DNA of 64,000 nt, from contig CM050653.1 of NCBI GenBank assembly GCA_027574665.1, forward strand, positions 39,444,118 through 39,508,117, written 5' to 3'. Each line of letters begins with the position of its first letter. Within the stretch, counting starts at the first letter, position 1. The stretch comes from Rhynochetos jubatus. Its lineage: Eukaryota; Chordata; Aves; Eurypygiformes; Rhynochetidae. Below the pieces are notes generated by a model. The model worked only from the letters and a program-made list of their open reading frames with translations, searched no databases and had not been told where the DNA came from. Position numbers and translations under genes: made by a program. Positions 12,001 through 24,900 of the stretch are shown here, piece by piece.

Positions 12001-15000
12001 AAGGCAGTGCCCAAGAAACGGAGGTTGCAGTACCAAATGAGTGGTTACAGGGGCCAAGCTGGGGGTAGTCTGTGGTCATCATGCGTAAAGTACTAACAAA
12101 ATGTTGCCACGTAGGAGGGCATTCCTTTTACCTAAATTAAGTCTTCTAGACGTCAAGCATCCAAGCTAACCTTGGTACAGAGCCCACTTCTATAGTCAGT
12201 GGAGATTGGCCACAACTGGGGGCAATTATCACATCCTAAAAAAGGAGGGTAAGCTGCGTGGGTTGAATGGCTTTTGGAAGATCCCTGTCACTAACCACTG
12301 CCTATAGACAGAGCCTAACTAACTACATCAGACAAGGTTAAGTGGAGGATGCCAACCTTTTCCTCTTTAGTCCCAGGACAGATCCTCATTCACAAGCCTA
12401 CTCTTCCGACTAAGCTTTATAATTCCAGCCTTTCCCACAGGTATGAGTGCACATAGCGAAAAGAGAGGACATTGCAAAAGAGGCCTCCTTGTCTGGAGCC
12501 TTTAAAAATCACCTGAACCTCAAGAAGTTCAGTTTCTGCTCAAACTTTCGTGTATTGATGCGGTCCCCAGGTAACTCTGGAGTGAGGAAGGAGCTAAGCA
12601 TCCTAGTCAATCATGAATTCTTGTCCTACATGCTCTGAAAATGGGCTTCCCTACTGAGAGGAAAGCGGTTTCTTGAGACCCCCTTGCCTTCCATCCTGCT
12701 CCTGAGGTTACTATTGGTGCAGCAATCACAGGCAGGTGGCTGGAGGCTCAGGCAACAACTTGCCAGCCAAGGTTCTTCTTCTGTGTGCTCTCAGTGGTTA
12801 AATAATGGCTTCTATGCATAAGCTGTACTACTTTAGCCATTCCAGCGTGAACATGAACTGGTATAGCCAACCCAGAGAGGATACAGAGGATATACATCTA
12901 TGCTGCGCTAAAGAGCACTGAAAAAATACCTACATTGTCTTTATAGGGTATGTCTGTGCTTCTTTTCACTGTCAAGTCAGAAAAATAACTCATTAGTGCC
13001 CTAACGACAGCAAGAAGTGAATTCTGATTGGAAAACAGATGTCCTGATGAGTTCTGAGGGTGTTGCAGGAAAATGTTGGAAAACTAACAGGTTAACATTT
13101 GTGCTCTTATGGTTATACCTACAGTGAAGAAGACCTGAGATCCTCACCATATCCAAAAATTCAGCCACTGTCCACATTTTCAGAAATTAGGATATGTTGT
13201 ATCTAGAGAGGACTTGCGTAATGGATTCATGAAGCTTCAGTTCATGAATTTCAGTGCTCAGGAATGGAACCGTTCAGGAAAAAAGTCACTCAGAAGAGCC
13301 AGTACTTGGTTCCAAAGTACTCCTGTTACTGAAACAAGTATGAATGACTACTCTGAATAGTTAACAATCAAACGGAAAAAAATGGAGAAAAAAAGAAAAG
13401 AGCTGAGCGTTTCACTTGGTAAATATCCCAGGTGGCTTGCCTGAGCTTAGTTGAATACATGAGCTGGATGGTGCTGTAGTTACGTCAATCCCTACTTTTC
13501 CTCTAGGCTCTTCCTCTTAACCCATAATATGACAGGGTCACATTTATTTGGTGTTGTCTACAAGGCTAAAGGGCATTTGATGATGGATAAAAAGTATAGA
13601 GAAAAACTCAAGAGATGCCAGTTGTGATCTGAGGGAAGAAATAACAGAATGACTTGCCGTGAGAACAGTGAACTTTCTGAGCCATCGCAAGACTCTCTTT
13701 ATCCATTTACCCCGAGGTCTGATGTAGCTGTCGTTGCTACAAAACCTTGCCTATGGAGGATTCTGACTTGCAGAGGTCCAGGAAAATGAGTTGGAGGGAA
13801 AACCAAATCATGTGGTGTGTTCTTCTCTTGCATTTGTGCTGCCAAAGGAAAATATGAGCAAAGCATGCAAAATGTCACCGGAGCCCTCTGGTTCCCTAGA
13901 AATGGTTTTGTGCTTAAAACTGGTGTTGTTCTGCAAGTCAGTGTTGTATATGAATTGGTTGTTTTCGTCACAAGCAGGTCCGTACATTATATATGCTACA
14001 GAACACGATTTTTAGTGCCCTTAAAATTCCTTCTTGTTGAAGGCTTTGCCTTTCCTTTAAAATTGCTCACAGGCTTTGAATGCACAGTGCCCTGTGTCTG
14101 ACTTCACTACTGCATTACACGTAGTCAGGGCAGATCTATGGATAGAATGGGACAACAGATTGGCCGGTATGCGCACAGATTTGCAATTGCTCATACTGGC
14201 CTCCTCTGGAAACAATGGAGAAGCAGAAGCAGCTGGCATGCAGAGGAGATGAAGCGTCACCTCTCTCTAGGAGTGCTGAGTGCCCAAGCAGCCCTGGTCC
14301 TCCCAGTCCTGGGCTATATGGTGGTGGGAGCAGGCAAGTCCAGATGGCTGATTTCGAGGCTGTAGTCTATTCCTGTCTGCCGTTTGTTACTATTGCCCAC
14401 CGCGGACAGCTTGTTTCGGTCCAGCGAGTGTTGTTTGTTGCGCATTGCAGCGCTTCTCCGTGTGTTGCTTCTGAAAGTGGAAGCGATGATGCTGGTAGGG
14501 TTGGGTGTTATAAACCGATTGACAACCTTTCTAAGCCATATTTGGCCCTTAAGTGTGTTATGGGGGAAAAACAAACAGCATGGAAAGCACCAAGTGCGTC
14601 TCACGCGAATAGGCTTGATAAAGAAGACTTCTGTCTCCATGTCCTTAGCTGGACTTGCTGACTTCATTGACTGTAATCGAGTTATCCCAGTCTACCCAGC
14701 TGAGAATACAGCCCACTAGACAACGCATTGCCATGTAAAATTCCTGTGAGCTGTTTATTTTCTCATTTGTTCGTTCTGCCATCTGGCACAGCCACCTTAT
14801 ATCCTTCTTCATTCACCACCCTATGAAAACATCTTTTGCGTTGTCTGTACACATGTCACTTTTCCCTTGCCAAATATTAGCTTTATGACTGAACACTTCT
14901 TCTGATTCCTTTTGAAATCGCCTCACGTTGCCTTTCCCTCCCTGACAACACCCGCAGGTGTCTATTATGCAATGTCGTATTGTGTTTCCAGGTGCAGTAT

Positions 15001-18000
15001 GGGTTAAAAGAATACAGCTCCAGTTTTGCAAACATTTGTGCAGCTTCACAGCTCTAATGGATCCCAGTGACTATAAATAATAAAGGGAAAGTAGATAATA
15101 CAGTCCTTCCTGTGAGTCACATGTAGGTTGGCTACATTTCTGAATTTACCTCCTGAGAGAAGCAGCTTCGCCTCCATTCTAAGGCAGGCACATTGTCGTC
15201 CTGAGATGATACCACAGGGTCAGACTGTAGCTGGTGAAAAGTCATGGATGTCACAGGTACCAGAATGAGATGTTTAAACTGAAAACTCTCGTGATTGATA
15301 CAAAACGCCGTCTCCCTCAAAGGCCTGTCCTGATTTACTGGGGGACTGAATGAGGAATTCTCCTGCAAAGATTCCCACAGTTAATTGCCTTTCACTGGAC
15401 AGCTACAGAAAGTTGTTCCTGAAGATCTAGATGCAGAATGCCAAGAAATCTCCTGGGCTTGCTCTCCACCCTCAGTTCTCTGACTTCAGGGACACTGATG
15501 GTTGTCACCCCTCTCAAAAGCCAGTGGACTTTCAGGCTTTGGACTTCCAGGCTGATAAACATGCTAGATTACTGCTTTCCTCCTTTAGAGTGAAGGGTAG
15601 CTTGCTCCACAAGTGGCCCCACTGATGTCAGTGGGAGTACCTAAGAACTAATAGCCCCTTTGCAGTGATCGAAGGCACCAGATTCTGATGAAAAATCACA
15701 TCAGATTTAACTTTTTCCCTTCTGAAGGGTAATAACTATCTCCCTCCTCCTCACTGGGGCTCTGTGGACTACGGAAAAAGGAAGACCTTTTTTAACTACT
15801 TATAAACAGCATCTCAATCAGTTAAGTGTAGGATACTCATCCCACTAGAACTACAACAGGACTTTTCACAGGACTGCACAAGTTGGCCTTCATAGCTTTG
15901 TTCTCATGGCTCCCAGGATCCTGCACACAGGTCTGGGAGGACAGTTAGGATGGAAAGAAGGATGAATCCAGGACCTGGTTCTGAAGCCTTCAAGCACTGA
16001 GGTTAGAGGGAGCTTTGCTTTCATCAGCAGTAAAATATTTGCCTAGGAAGAACTCATCAGCTAATGATTTCAAGTGAGAAACTTGAGACAGATCCCTGAA
16101 AACTGATCTTTTCTGCCATAGACCAATTATTGTTCCTGGAACAGACATTATTACCTGCCATCATGAAGGACTTGTGAACAAGGAAATTACCCCACCTGAA
16201 AGAAGACAAGTTTTTTGATGTGGCCACACCATGCCCACATGTTCAGAAAGAGGTAATTTACTGGTCATTTCAGTCAGTAGTGCTTGTTGCTCCTTGTGTG
16301 ATCTTGCCTGCTTTTGACTAACTCTTGACCCGTGGGAAGAGGAGGGCAACAACCACCGGTCCCTTTCCAGGCCCAGAGGGTCAATGATAGGAAGCAGTGA
16401 GTGAACAGGCAATTCTTAATGGCTCCCATATCCCTTACAACTCAGTTACAGCTTTACTTTTTCCTACAGATACCGCTGAGTGGAAAGAAAATACATTAAG
16501 ACGTTCTACATATCAAAAAGTGCTGCTGAGCTCTTCTCTTTCTGAGACACATGTGAAGAAATGCATTGCTGTGGTTGGTACGTATCAGCTGATGGTCAGC
16601 AAACAGGGACGGTGGGAAGAAGATGCAACAGGGTAAAGCTTTTCAGTGCTGCTCTGACCAGAAGAGTTAAGGCACAGCACAGGGAGTTAACTTTGAACCT
16701 TCACTACTCATGGGAGTGGGAAATGTTCAGTGAGCTCCTGGGTGGTCCTCAGTGTGTTTCAAGACCAGGGTTGTTTTTAGGATATTATGTATGGGTTGAA
16801 CCACTTTGTGTGAATAAACAGCAACTCAAAAATAAATTGTGAATGTAATGCGCAGGGTAGGTGACTTCTAACAGCAAACAAAGCAGAACTTTTGATCTGA
16901 AGACGAGTTGTTTCTCCCCTGGAGAGTGTTCTTTGATTCCGTCTGTGTCTGTAAAATGAGTAGAGAAAATGAGGTATATTGCAAAAGATGTGGAGCAGCA
17001 AGAACCAAACACAAGAGAAAAACACATTTAAACACAAAGGCTGTGGTGGCAGAGGGACCATACAGACAGCGAGCTCTTACCCATTTTGCTGGTGCTTCTC
17101 CCCCATTTGTAAATACACTGCTGGGAGGTTAACTGAATGAAGTAAAAACAAAGGTGGGATGCAAGGAGCTGTAACTGATTTCTATGACTCCCTAATAACC
17201 GGCTGGTAAACTGGTGTAGCAGATCACTAAATGACATGAATCATTTGCAGACCAAGATCAAAGAGTAGAGAGGACATAGTTCACCTAGCTGAGCATTTGT
17301 GCAGGGATTTAGCTAGCTGCAGCCTTCAGGAAACTATTGTTTTTTCTCTTCTCTAACCTCTCTTCATCACTGTTTCCTTCTAGACTCAGTCATTCACTTG
17401 TTAGTCTACCTTGTCAAGGTCTTACTTCATCACGTTCACCAAGAGGCAGAATTTCAGCTAATTTCTGTTGTTTTTTACCTAGAGGAAATCAAGTCTAATG
17501 ATTTCTAATATTTTTTGTTCCCTTCCTTCCAAGTCCTGAACCTTGTATTGGGTGACATAGAAAAAAAATCTCATTTTGGGAAAAATAAGCATTGACTGGT
17601 CTTGTGACTGATCCTATTTCATATTTTACCTCCATCTGAATATAGTGTCTTGTAATTGGAAGACCTATGGAACCGGCAATCAAATCATTCTAGTGTATAT
17701 GCAGTTCAGATCCAAATAGCCAGATATGGGCATCCCATAAACATAAATCAAATAAATCTGTACAGCAGGAGAAATTTGTCTTATCCAGATATCCAGAGCT
17801 GACAAAATATGTCCGAGACCTCTACTAAAATGAAAATACGATGCATAGCAAACAGCTTGGAGAAATAGTAGCAATCAATACATTGAAGACAAGAAATGGA
17901 AAACAGGGCTGTAAATTTAAGCATCCCTAATGCCACAGTACTTCTGAAGCAAATTTGACAGACCTCTGGTGCTTTCATGGATGCAGCAAAGTCATGCCTG

Positions 18001-18740
18001 AGATTTTTCACAATCCCCACCAAAGCTGCAGCTCTGCCAGAGTCTAAGCAGACCTAGGTAGCTGTTACCTCTTGACTACCTGTCCCTCTGCCCCACAACA
18101 CCACTGGCTGGATTTTCTGGCTCTCCCTCACACTGGCACCACACACTTAATCCTGCAGTGAGTTGGTTCAGAGAACTAAACTGGAAGAAAATAATTCCCT
18201 TTTTTTTTTTGATACAATGGGTTGCTAGCTTCTCTCCCTTAACCGGTTCACAAACGTCAGTGCAGCCTGGGAGGGTGCACCGAAGGAAAGGTGGAGGGCA
18301 GCCCCATCTGAGATCACACTAAACTGCTGTGGAATTGCTGCTTTAAGCACCCAACCCCGCTCCCAACCATGCATATGCGTGGATGTGGATGTTTCAAAAG
18401 ACCTACACGTTCACTTTACTGCAGTTGTGTGTGTTTATTGATACAGGATCCTTGAAACACTCTGTGCACTTACTTTATGAATTATCCACACAGAACCACC
18501 ACACTCTTTGGCATTTAAGCTTCTGTTAGAGAAGAGAAAAATGCTCCTACCCATCATGGTTGTTCAGGAAATCTTCCGAGCAGGACCCAACTGTGCAGCG
18601 TTTCCTTTCTTGAGCCTGAAAATAGCCTGAAACAGCACCGACGAGAGAGGTAAATGCTGCCCCAACTTCTTGTTTCCCTTCAGGTTTTGACTCAAAACTT
18701 TATTGACATCATTATAGATGTCAACATTTGATACATAATA

Positions 18741-18905
18741 CATGAATACATTTCAGCAGATGGAGAGGAATAGAAATGAAGCCAAGATGGAGCTGAGGCT
18801 GGGTGTGGAATTGCTGGAAGGAAGAGGACGAAGAAAGGAGAAATGCCAAGAAGGAAGTGGAGCAGAAACAGAGAAAGGAAGATGGGAAGGAAGGGAAGAG
18901 AAATC
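18741..18905 (+). repeat. Purine-rich low-complexity tract
   Basis: About 165 bp are dominated by A and G on the + strand (GGAAG, GAGGA, AGAAAG blocks) with scattered pyrimidine interruptions. The tract stays open in one + frame and gives a Glu/Arg/Lys/Gly-rich translation, which is a composition effect and not evidence for a gene. It is of GA-rich low-complexity class. Confidence 0.6.
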
Positions 18906-21900
18906 ACTCCTGCTGAGTTCTGCTGAATCAAGCCCTAATGAAGTGAAAGAACCATAAACAGTACATTACCTTCTGCAGCAAAAGATGAGGCTTTGCCTTT
19001 GCCCATTGTATGAAGCTCCCTTAGAGACGAGCAGGAGCTGTGCTGTGGACAGGAGGCAATGTGCTCGCCTATATTCATACAGTAGCCCATGGAGTTTGTT
19101 CTCCTCCACACGATGAACAGGATACCCCTGTAGGTCAGAGACAGCTTAACTAAAATGGGCCATTAACCACCCATTTTAGATTAAAGAGAGTAGCCCACTG
19201 CCTAAAACCAATAGCTGTATCGGAGCTATAAATAGCACTAACTGAAAGGTATTTGTCATAACCAAAAATGATAAGCATTAGCAGATAGGGAATACTACCA
19301 TTCATCACACAGGCTGTAAAGAAATAAATACTTTTTTCAGAAGTTCATCATTATGCAGCAGAAACACATGCAATAGGGACGAACTCTCTGCAGAATAGTC
19401 CTTCCAATCCGCCAATGACAACTGTATTTCTAGGGTTGAATAAGAAGATGCCAGAGGACAAGATGAGAAAAAATGACCAAGCAAAAGGTAAACTTCAGGT
19501 TTTGCACTCTAGGGAACAGTTTACCAAGAACTATTATAGTTATCCATGTATCAAACAGGCACAGAATGGGATTTTCAGGAGTCCCTTCACATTTTCTAAA
19601 GAGTAACTTCTGTGAATCTCTTCCTTTCTTCCTCTTCCTATGTTGTTTATGTGCTGAAAATTCTCACTTCTTTTCTTAGAAACATAGTTGATTCGCCCCA
19701 AAGTCTCTGCATGTAAAAGATAAGTGTATTAATTGATGCTATTCACTATTCATGTGCTTTTCTTTCGCAGAATATAAAAGAACAACCACAATTCAATACT
19801 CAGTGCAAATCTCCCTAGGAAAACAAGGGATCTTTTCTATTTCAGATCCTTGGTAGCTCCATTTTCATAGAGCAGATCCATCTGTCTGCTTTCGGTCTCA
19901 GAATTGCTTATCTAGCCTTCAGCAAGCACACGTATATGTCTGACAAACTTGATTTATGTTAAGAAATAATTTTTCTGTTGTCATAGAAACCACTGCAAGT
20001 TGATCTAGGCACGAGTAAAAGTAACAATTATGAGCAAGCTGGCAGTTTTGCCAGTGAAATTGCCCTCGTTGTTGATGTCCCACCAGTAATTTCCTTGCAT
20101 CCTAGGGCAAAAAGATCATATCTGGAAGGATGGCTGAGGAAAAATTTGCCTAGAGGGTGGCTTTGGTGTCATAAGGCAGGCACATTTCCCAGTCCAGAAG
20201 AGGGTGTGCAGCCAACACAACTTCTCCTGCAAGACTGCAGGATGGGGAACAAAGGGAATATTTCATTTGAATAGGGAGTAAAACCAGACTAGAAATCTCC
20301 CAAGCCTGTTATAGAGACCTCCATGCCACTGTGGAGGAGGGAGGGAATGATTTGCTTCTCTTATGCCAGAGGTTTGCTTCCATCAGCAGGAATGAATCAT
20401 ATCCACATCTTAAAGTTTGCACAGCTCTTGCCACTGTGCTACGCATAAACAATTTCTGCTTCAGTATGAAGAAACATCCACCTGGACAATAACAAATACA
20501 AAGGAGTAAAAGAATCAATGAACACTGGTCACCATGACATGTTCAAGTAGAAGCATCTTCACCCACCCTAGCACTGCCTGCCCACGAGCTCCATGCCACA
20601 GCGTAGGCAATTACACCCTGCCTGATATAAAGGATCATTCAGTGCCAGGTCACGGGAAGGTATACCATGTACTCAATCTCCACCATCGGTCACTGACATT
20701 TTAGGGTTGTTTATCCCCAAGATTTACAAGGGCAATGAACATTGCTAGTACTTGCCACTACAGCTGTCAGGCTGACTTGACATTCTTTCCCAAGGGAAAT
20801 CTGCTTCCACATCTGCTACTGTTGGTTCAGCTTACAGCGGGCTTTCAGCTAAAGGGTTGTCACTGTGGATCCGCGGCCTCGCAAAAAGGCAAAAGGACAA
20901 AAAGGTGACAGCAAAAAAGCCAGAAAACCTGTAACGTTTCATGCAGACTTGGAGTTCCTAGAAGCAATGACTGGCTTCCAGTCCGGAACACTCCTCTGCT
21001 GCAATTAGTGCTGGAAACAGTCCAAAACCAGGAGGGCATGGATAGATTACAGCTTCTTTTTGCCTCTAATGCTGATTAGTTGCAATATGTCAATAATTAG
21101 AAGAGAATTTAGGGAACACATATTGCCTGGTTTTCTGCTGGTGCACTGTCCAGGCAGTTTTATTTCCCCCTCCCGTGTTATTTATCATTTGAAAATATTT
21201 GCCAGCCAGTCTTTCCAAGTCCTTTCTGTTCTGAAGCTTACTGATACTAATTTTGCTAGTGTAAGAGACAGAGGAAGGTCTGGTATTGCTTCTGATTCCT
21301 GATAAGGTGAAAGCAGCTTTTAAGCACTGGGTGAGCCATGGATCGTGGAAAGTGAATTCCAAACTGTATTTTCCAATGTCCTCTGTAAACTGCATTCCCG
21401 TAGGCTTTCCATGCAGCTTTCTCCTTACTAAGAAAGAAAGAAAGAAAAAAAACAAAAGCAGAGTACGAGGCGCAGGAAGACAGCTGCAGTACACTTACCT
21501 GGTGATTTAGGTGGATATGAGTGGACATTTTTCGCAGTGGTTGCTGGACTCCAGTTACAAAAATCTGAACAGAAAGCCTGCTTATTTGCTTCTTTTCTCC
21601 AGATACACAAAGGTGCATGGAGGGTGGAAGATGAAAACAAAACTTAAGTATTGTCGTGATTATCATTGCTAGATGATAAGAAGGTGCCTGTCTGCCACTA
21701 CTTCCCGATGCGCACATGCACACTTCTCTTCTTATGTTCACTGCCTGTCCACAGCTTGTCTTATACATGCATCTCCTTAGGTCTCGTTATCACATTTCAT
21801 TCCCATGCTCTTTGTAGTGCAAAACAAGGTGTGTATTTGGTTATGAAAATGCTGGAGGGGGTGAGGGAGTTTTTGCATGAGAGATGCTGCATTACCACGT

Positions 21901-24900
21901 CAATCATTGCTCCTTCTCTTTCTTACTCCTTGCAGATTAATCCTGGATGAGCCTCAACTGGGATGCTTTTGGCACAGGGGAAGCTGAGATTTAGATAGCA
22001 AATTCTCAGCCCAGGTCCACTGGCGTGTGATTCACACACTGTTATCAAACTTGCACTGAGGGGCCCGAAGCTTTCCTCCCACATTGCTGAAAATCTGGTT
22101 TAGAGCTAAGCATAACTTACGGGTTGCTGGGAGAAGATTGCCTTTCCCAGTTGAAGTCTCACTCTGGGTTTTACATATAATCCTCCCCTTTTTTCTCCCC
22201 AGAAGAAGGGCTGTTGCCTCTTAATCAACCTATTTACCAAAAAAACAAGGAGTAGGGGAGGGAGGGAGACCGCAGGCTACTTCTCCAGCATCACAGTACC
22301 CACCGATGCTGGCTGGCATGCCGTTTCTACATGTCATCCGGGCTCCTGCTGCAGTTTGTCCCCCTGAGTGTCTCTCTGTTGTTGTAGCCTGCTGCCGAGA
22401 TGCTTCTCGCTTTCTTTTGAGGTGAGCTGTGAGGTTTGACCTATGTTCATCAGGAGATACCACTAAACATCGGGACCTGAAGGCTGCCAGGGTCTCTTGG
22501 AGAAAGCTTTCTTTCCTTAGAGGCAGCCAGGTGTGCAGAGGGACTACAGTGGGAAAGACCTAGGCGCCTTCCCCACGAGAGAAAAGTAAGAATGGGTGGA
22601 AACAGAACTGCAAAAGCTGCACGGCAGCACGTCTGCTCACAGTAAACCAAAACCCATTGAAGTGGAATAGCCGTGGCTGCTGAGCAGTGGTGGTTGCTGT
22701 GACCTGAGGTGTGGGCATCATATGTTCAGCCGCATAACCCATGATCCCAAAAAGGCAGCCATCCCTGAAAAAAAGTGCTTAGGTCACCTACAAGCTCAGG
22801 TGGCACTGCCTTGGCTGCTTCATCCTGGGGCAATTGCGGATCCAGCACCTTTGTCGGCTGTCGGTAGAGTCTCTGTTAGGGAGAGGTGGAACAGGAGAGT
22901 GGTTGTAGCATCAGGAGAAGAGATGCAGCAGCAGGCAGGTCTGTGGGAGAGAAGGGGTGTTGCATTTGCTGCGATCTGAATATAAACCCTGCTGCTGCCA
23001 AATCAAAAGGTTCCCCTTGTTGATTTCCTTTTCTTTTTAATAAATAACCAGTGACTTAAAGACAGAAAAAGACAATAGTATGCCCTCCTTTATATGCTAG
23101 AGCATCACCCTTCTCCCTGCTGTTTGGCACCTTGCCCATCTCCAGCAGGCACTTTGAGATGCAGATTTCTCCCTCAATAGGTATGGCAGGGCTCTTTGTC
23201 CTCATCTTCCCCTACCTTCATTAGCAGCTCTGCTGTCAAGGCCTTGCTCAGCTATCAGAGGGAACAGGGCCGGGTAAGAAGAAGAGCAGAAAAAGCCCCC
23301 TGAATCCCGATTCACTACCATACAAATGGAGGAGCACCTTAGCTATGCAGAGGGCGGTATCTTTATAAAGCATGTGTACATACCGCACAAAACAATGATT
23401 ACACAGCGCTTACGAACCAGTTAAAATTCATCCTGGACAGGCTGGATAACACATATCCATATAGGCTAAAATGGATTCGCTTAGGGTCTGCAAATGGGTT
23501 ATAGATGTCTCCTGAGATAGGGGCATTGCCTGCGGCGGCGTGGGAACGTATCTGTATCAGCGAGCCTTTACAAGAAGACAGATTAATCCAGGCAACTCGA
23601 CATGATCCCCCAATTTGTTTGTGCCCGTGTGGCTCAAAGGCCAGCCATCCCTGGGGACTCACTGGGTGCTATGCCCAAATCCCTGATCTGTCCACAAATA
23701 TGGACTGGCTCATCGGAGCGTTTCTTCTGCGCTGCACCAGGCTGGGTTATAACCCTAAATCCTTGTGCTGCTGACACTCACACTGGCAACCTGGAAGAGG
23801 GGGACACATTTCGCAGGAAAAGCATTTTGATAGCCCTTGTTCTTGGTTATGGGCCGCGGTCCACTGGAAACGAGTGACAGAGCAGCTTGGATTAGTGTAA
23901 TGCTGGTGGTTGTGGGATATACCCAGAGCAGCTCCGAAACCAAACACAAATGACGACCAAAGTGATACAGTTCTCCCACCTCGTTCGCCCATCCTCCTCT
24001 CTCACAGGAAGGGGGACAGGGATGGAGGTTGGTGATGGCACTTGAATGCAGCCCTGCAGTATGGTTGCCTGTGCTCTTGTTGGGTCAGCTGCTCACCTGC
24101 CTTAAGCCTACAGCAGAGACAGATCCCGAGGGACTAAACCTGAACAATTTGGCATAATAAAACTTGGTTAATCAACGCCAACTTTTCTTGCCACCATGGA
24201 AATGTTTTCTGGAAGCATTATGTGATGTCTACCTACACAAATAGCCACACAACTTGCTGGATTCACAACCATGTAATTACACCTTCCAGTATAATATATT
24301 GCAGCCCTCTAAATGCCTGAACAGGTAACAAATACTTTGATGACAAGTACTCTGGAAGGCCTTCAAAAGCACTCCCTGCTATGGAGAAGAAGAAGAACAA
24401 ATAACCTTTTCTAGATCCATTTTTATTTGCGGGAAAGAAAAAAAAATAATCTCCACGTGTCTTTGAAAATCAGCAGAAGGCAATGCAGCCTATAGAAATC
24501 TGCTTCCTGTCCTTTCAGATTCTCACTTTTCAGGCATATCCATTTGCTTGTATGTAAAATACGTATCAGCCTCCTGATTTCAACTATGGTTTCAGACCTT
24601 TATTAACCCGTAGAACTGGGAAATTGGCATATTGCAGATTTGGAAGAGGACAGTAGGGAGAAGAACTTATGAGCTCCATGAGAACCAAAATTTGGAATAT
24701 AATTCAGGATTTGTTGCAAACGCTGACCACTTGACCTGCACGCTGGACATGTGCCAAGCTGTAGCCTCATTAAGAGATTCCATATTATTCATATGCCTCT
24801 TAGAAAGGCGACTTAGCGAGCCTTTTCTGCAAAGACTATTGATATAGTTCCAGTTATCTTGGACTCTGGTAAACATAATGGCAGGATCCTTAGCATGTGT

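Larger units (their letters stand above)
1..18000. other. Intergenic 5' flank, distal part
   Basis: I see no exon, RNA gene or intact mobile element here apart from the CR1 tail near 0.8 kb, listed separately. Open frames are short (mostly under 120 codons), overlap on both strands and show no recognisable domain. Low-complexity items are A runs at 2941-2953 (13 A) and 3011-3027 (17 A), a short imperfect tandem of a 'ctggaatatg' unit at about 6994-7041, and an 18-bp near-palindrome at 5928-5945. In mammals the gene upstream of ZNRF2 on the same strand is MTURN. I looked for its coding sequence and did not see it, so the ZNRF2 5' intergenic space here exceeds 35 kb. Regulatory elements are possible but need cross-species alignment. 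Confidence 0.6.

Noticed and set aside
14215..14719. Overlapping 148-, 117- and 111-codon frames
   Set aside because: No family resemblance, frames on both strands, no convincing exon borders. Lengths are within chance expectation.
16895..16975. 'tctgtgtctgtaaaatgag' as a possible MIR fragment
   Set aside because: A single short match to a common motif, with flanks that do not follow the MIR consensus.
21090..21768. 134- and 170-codon minus-strand frames
   Set aside because: The translation looks random, has low-complexity Phe/Ser/Leu runs from a poly(A/G) tract, and shows no recognisable domain.
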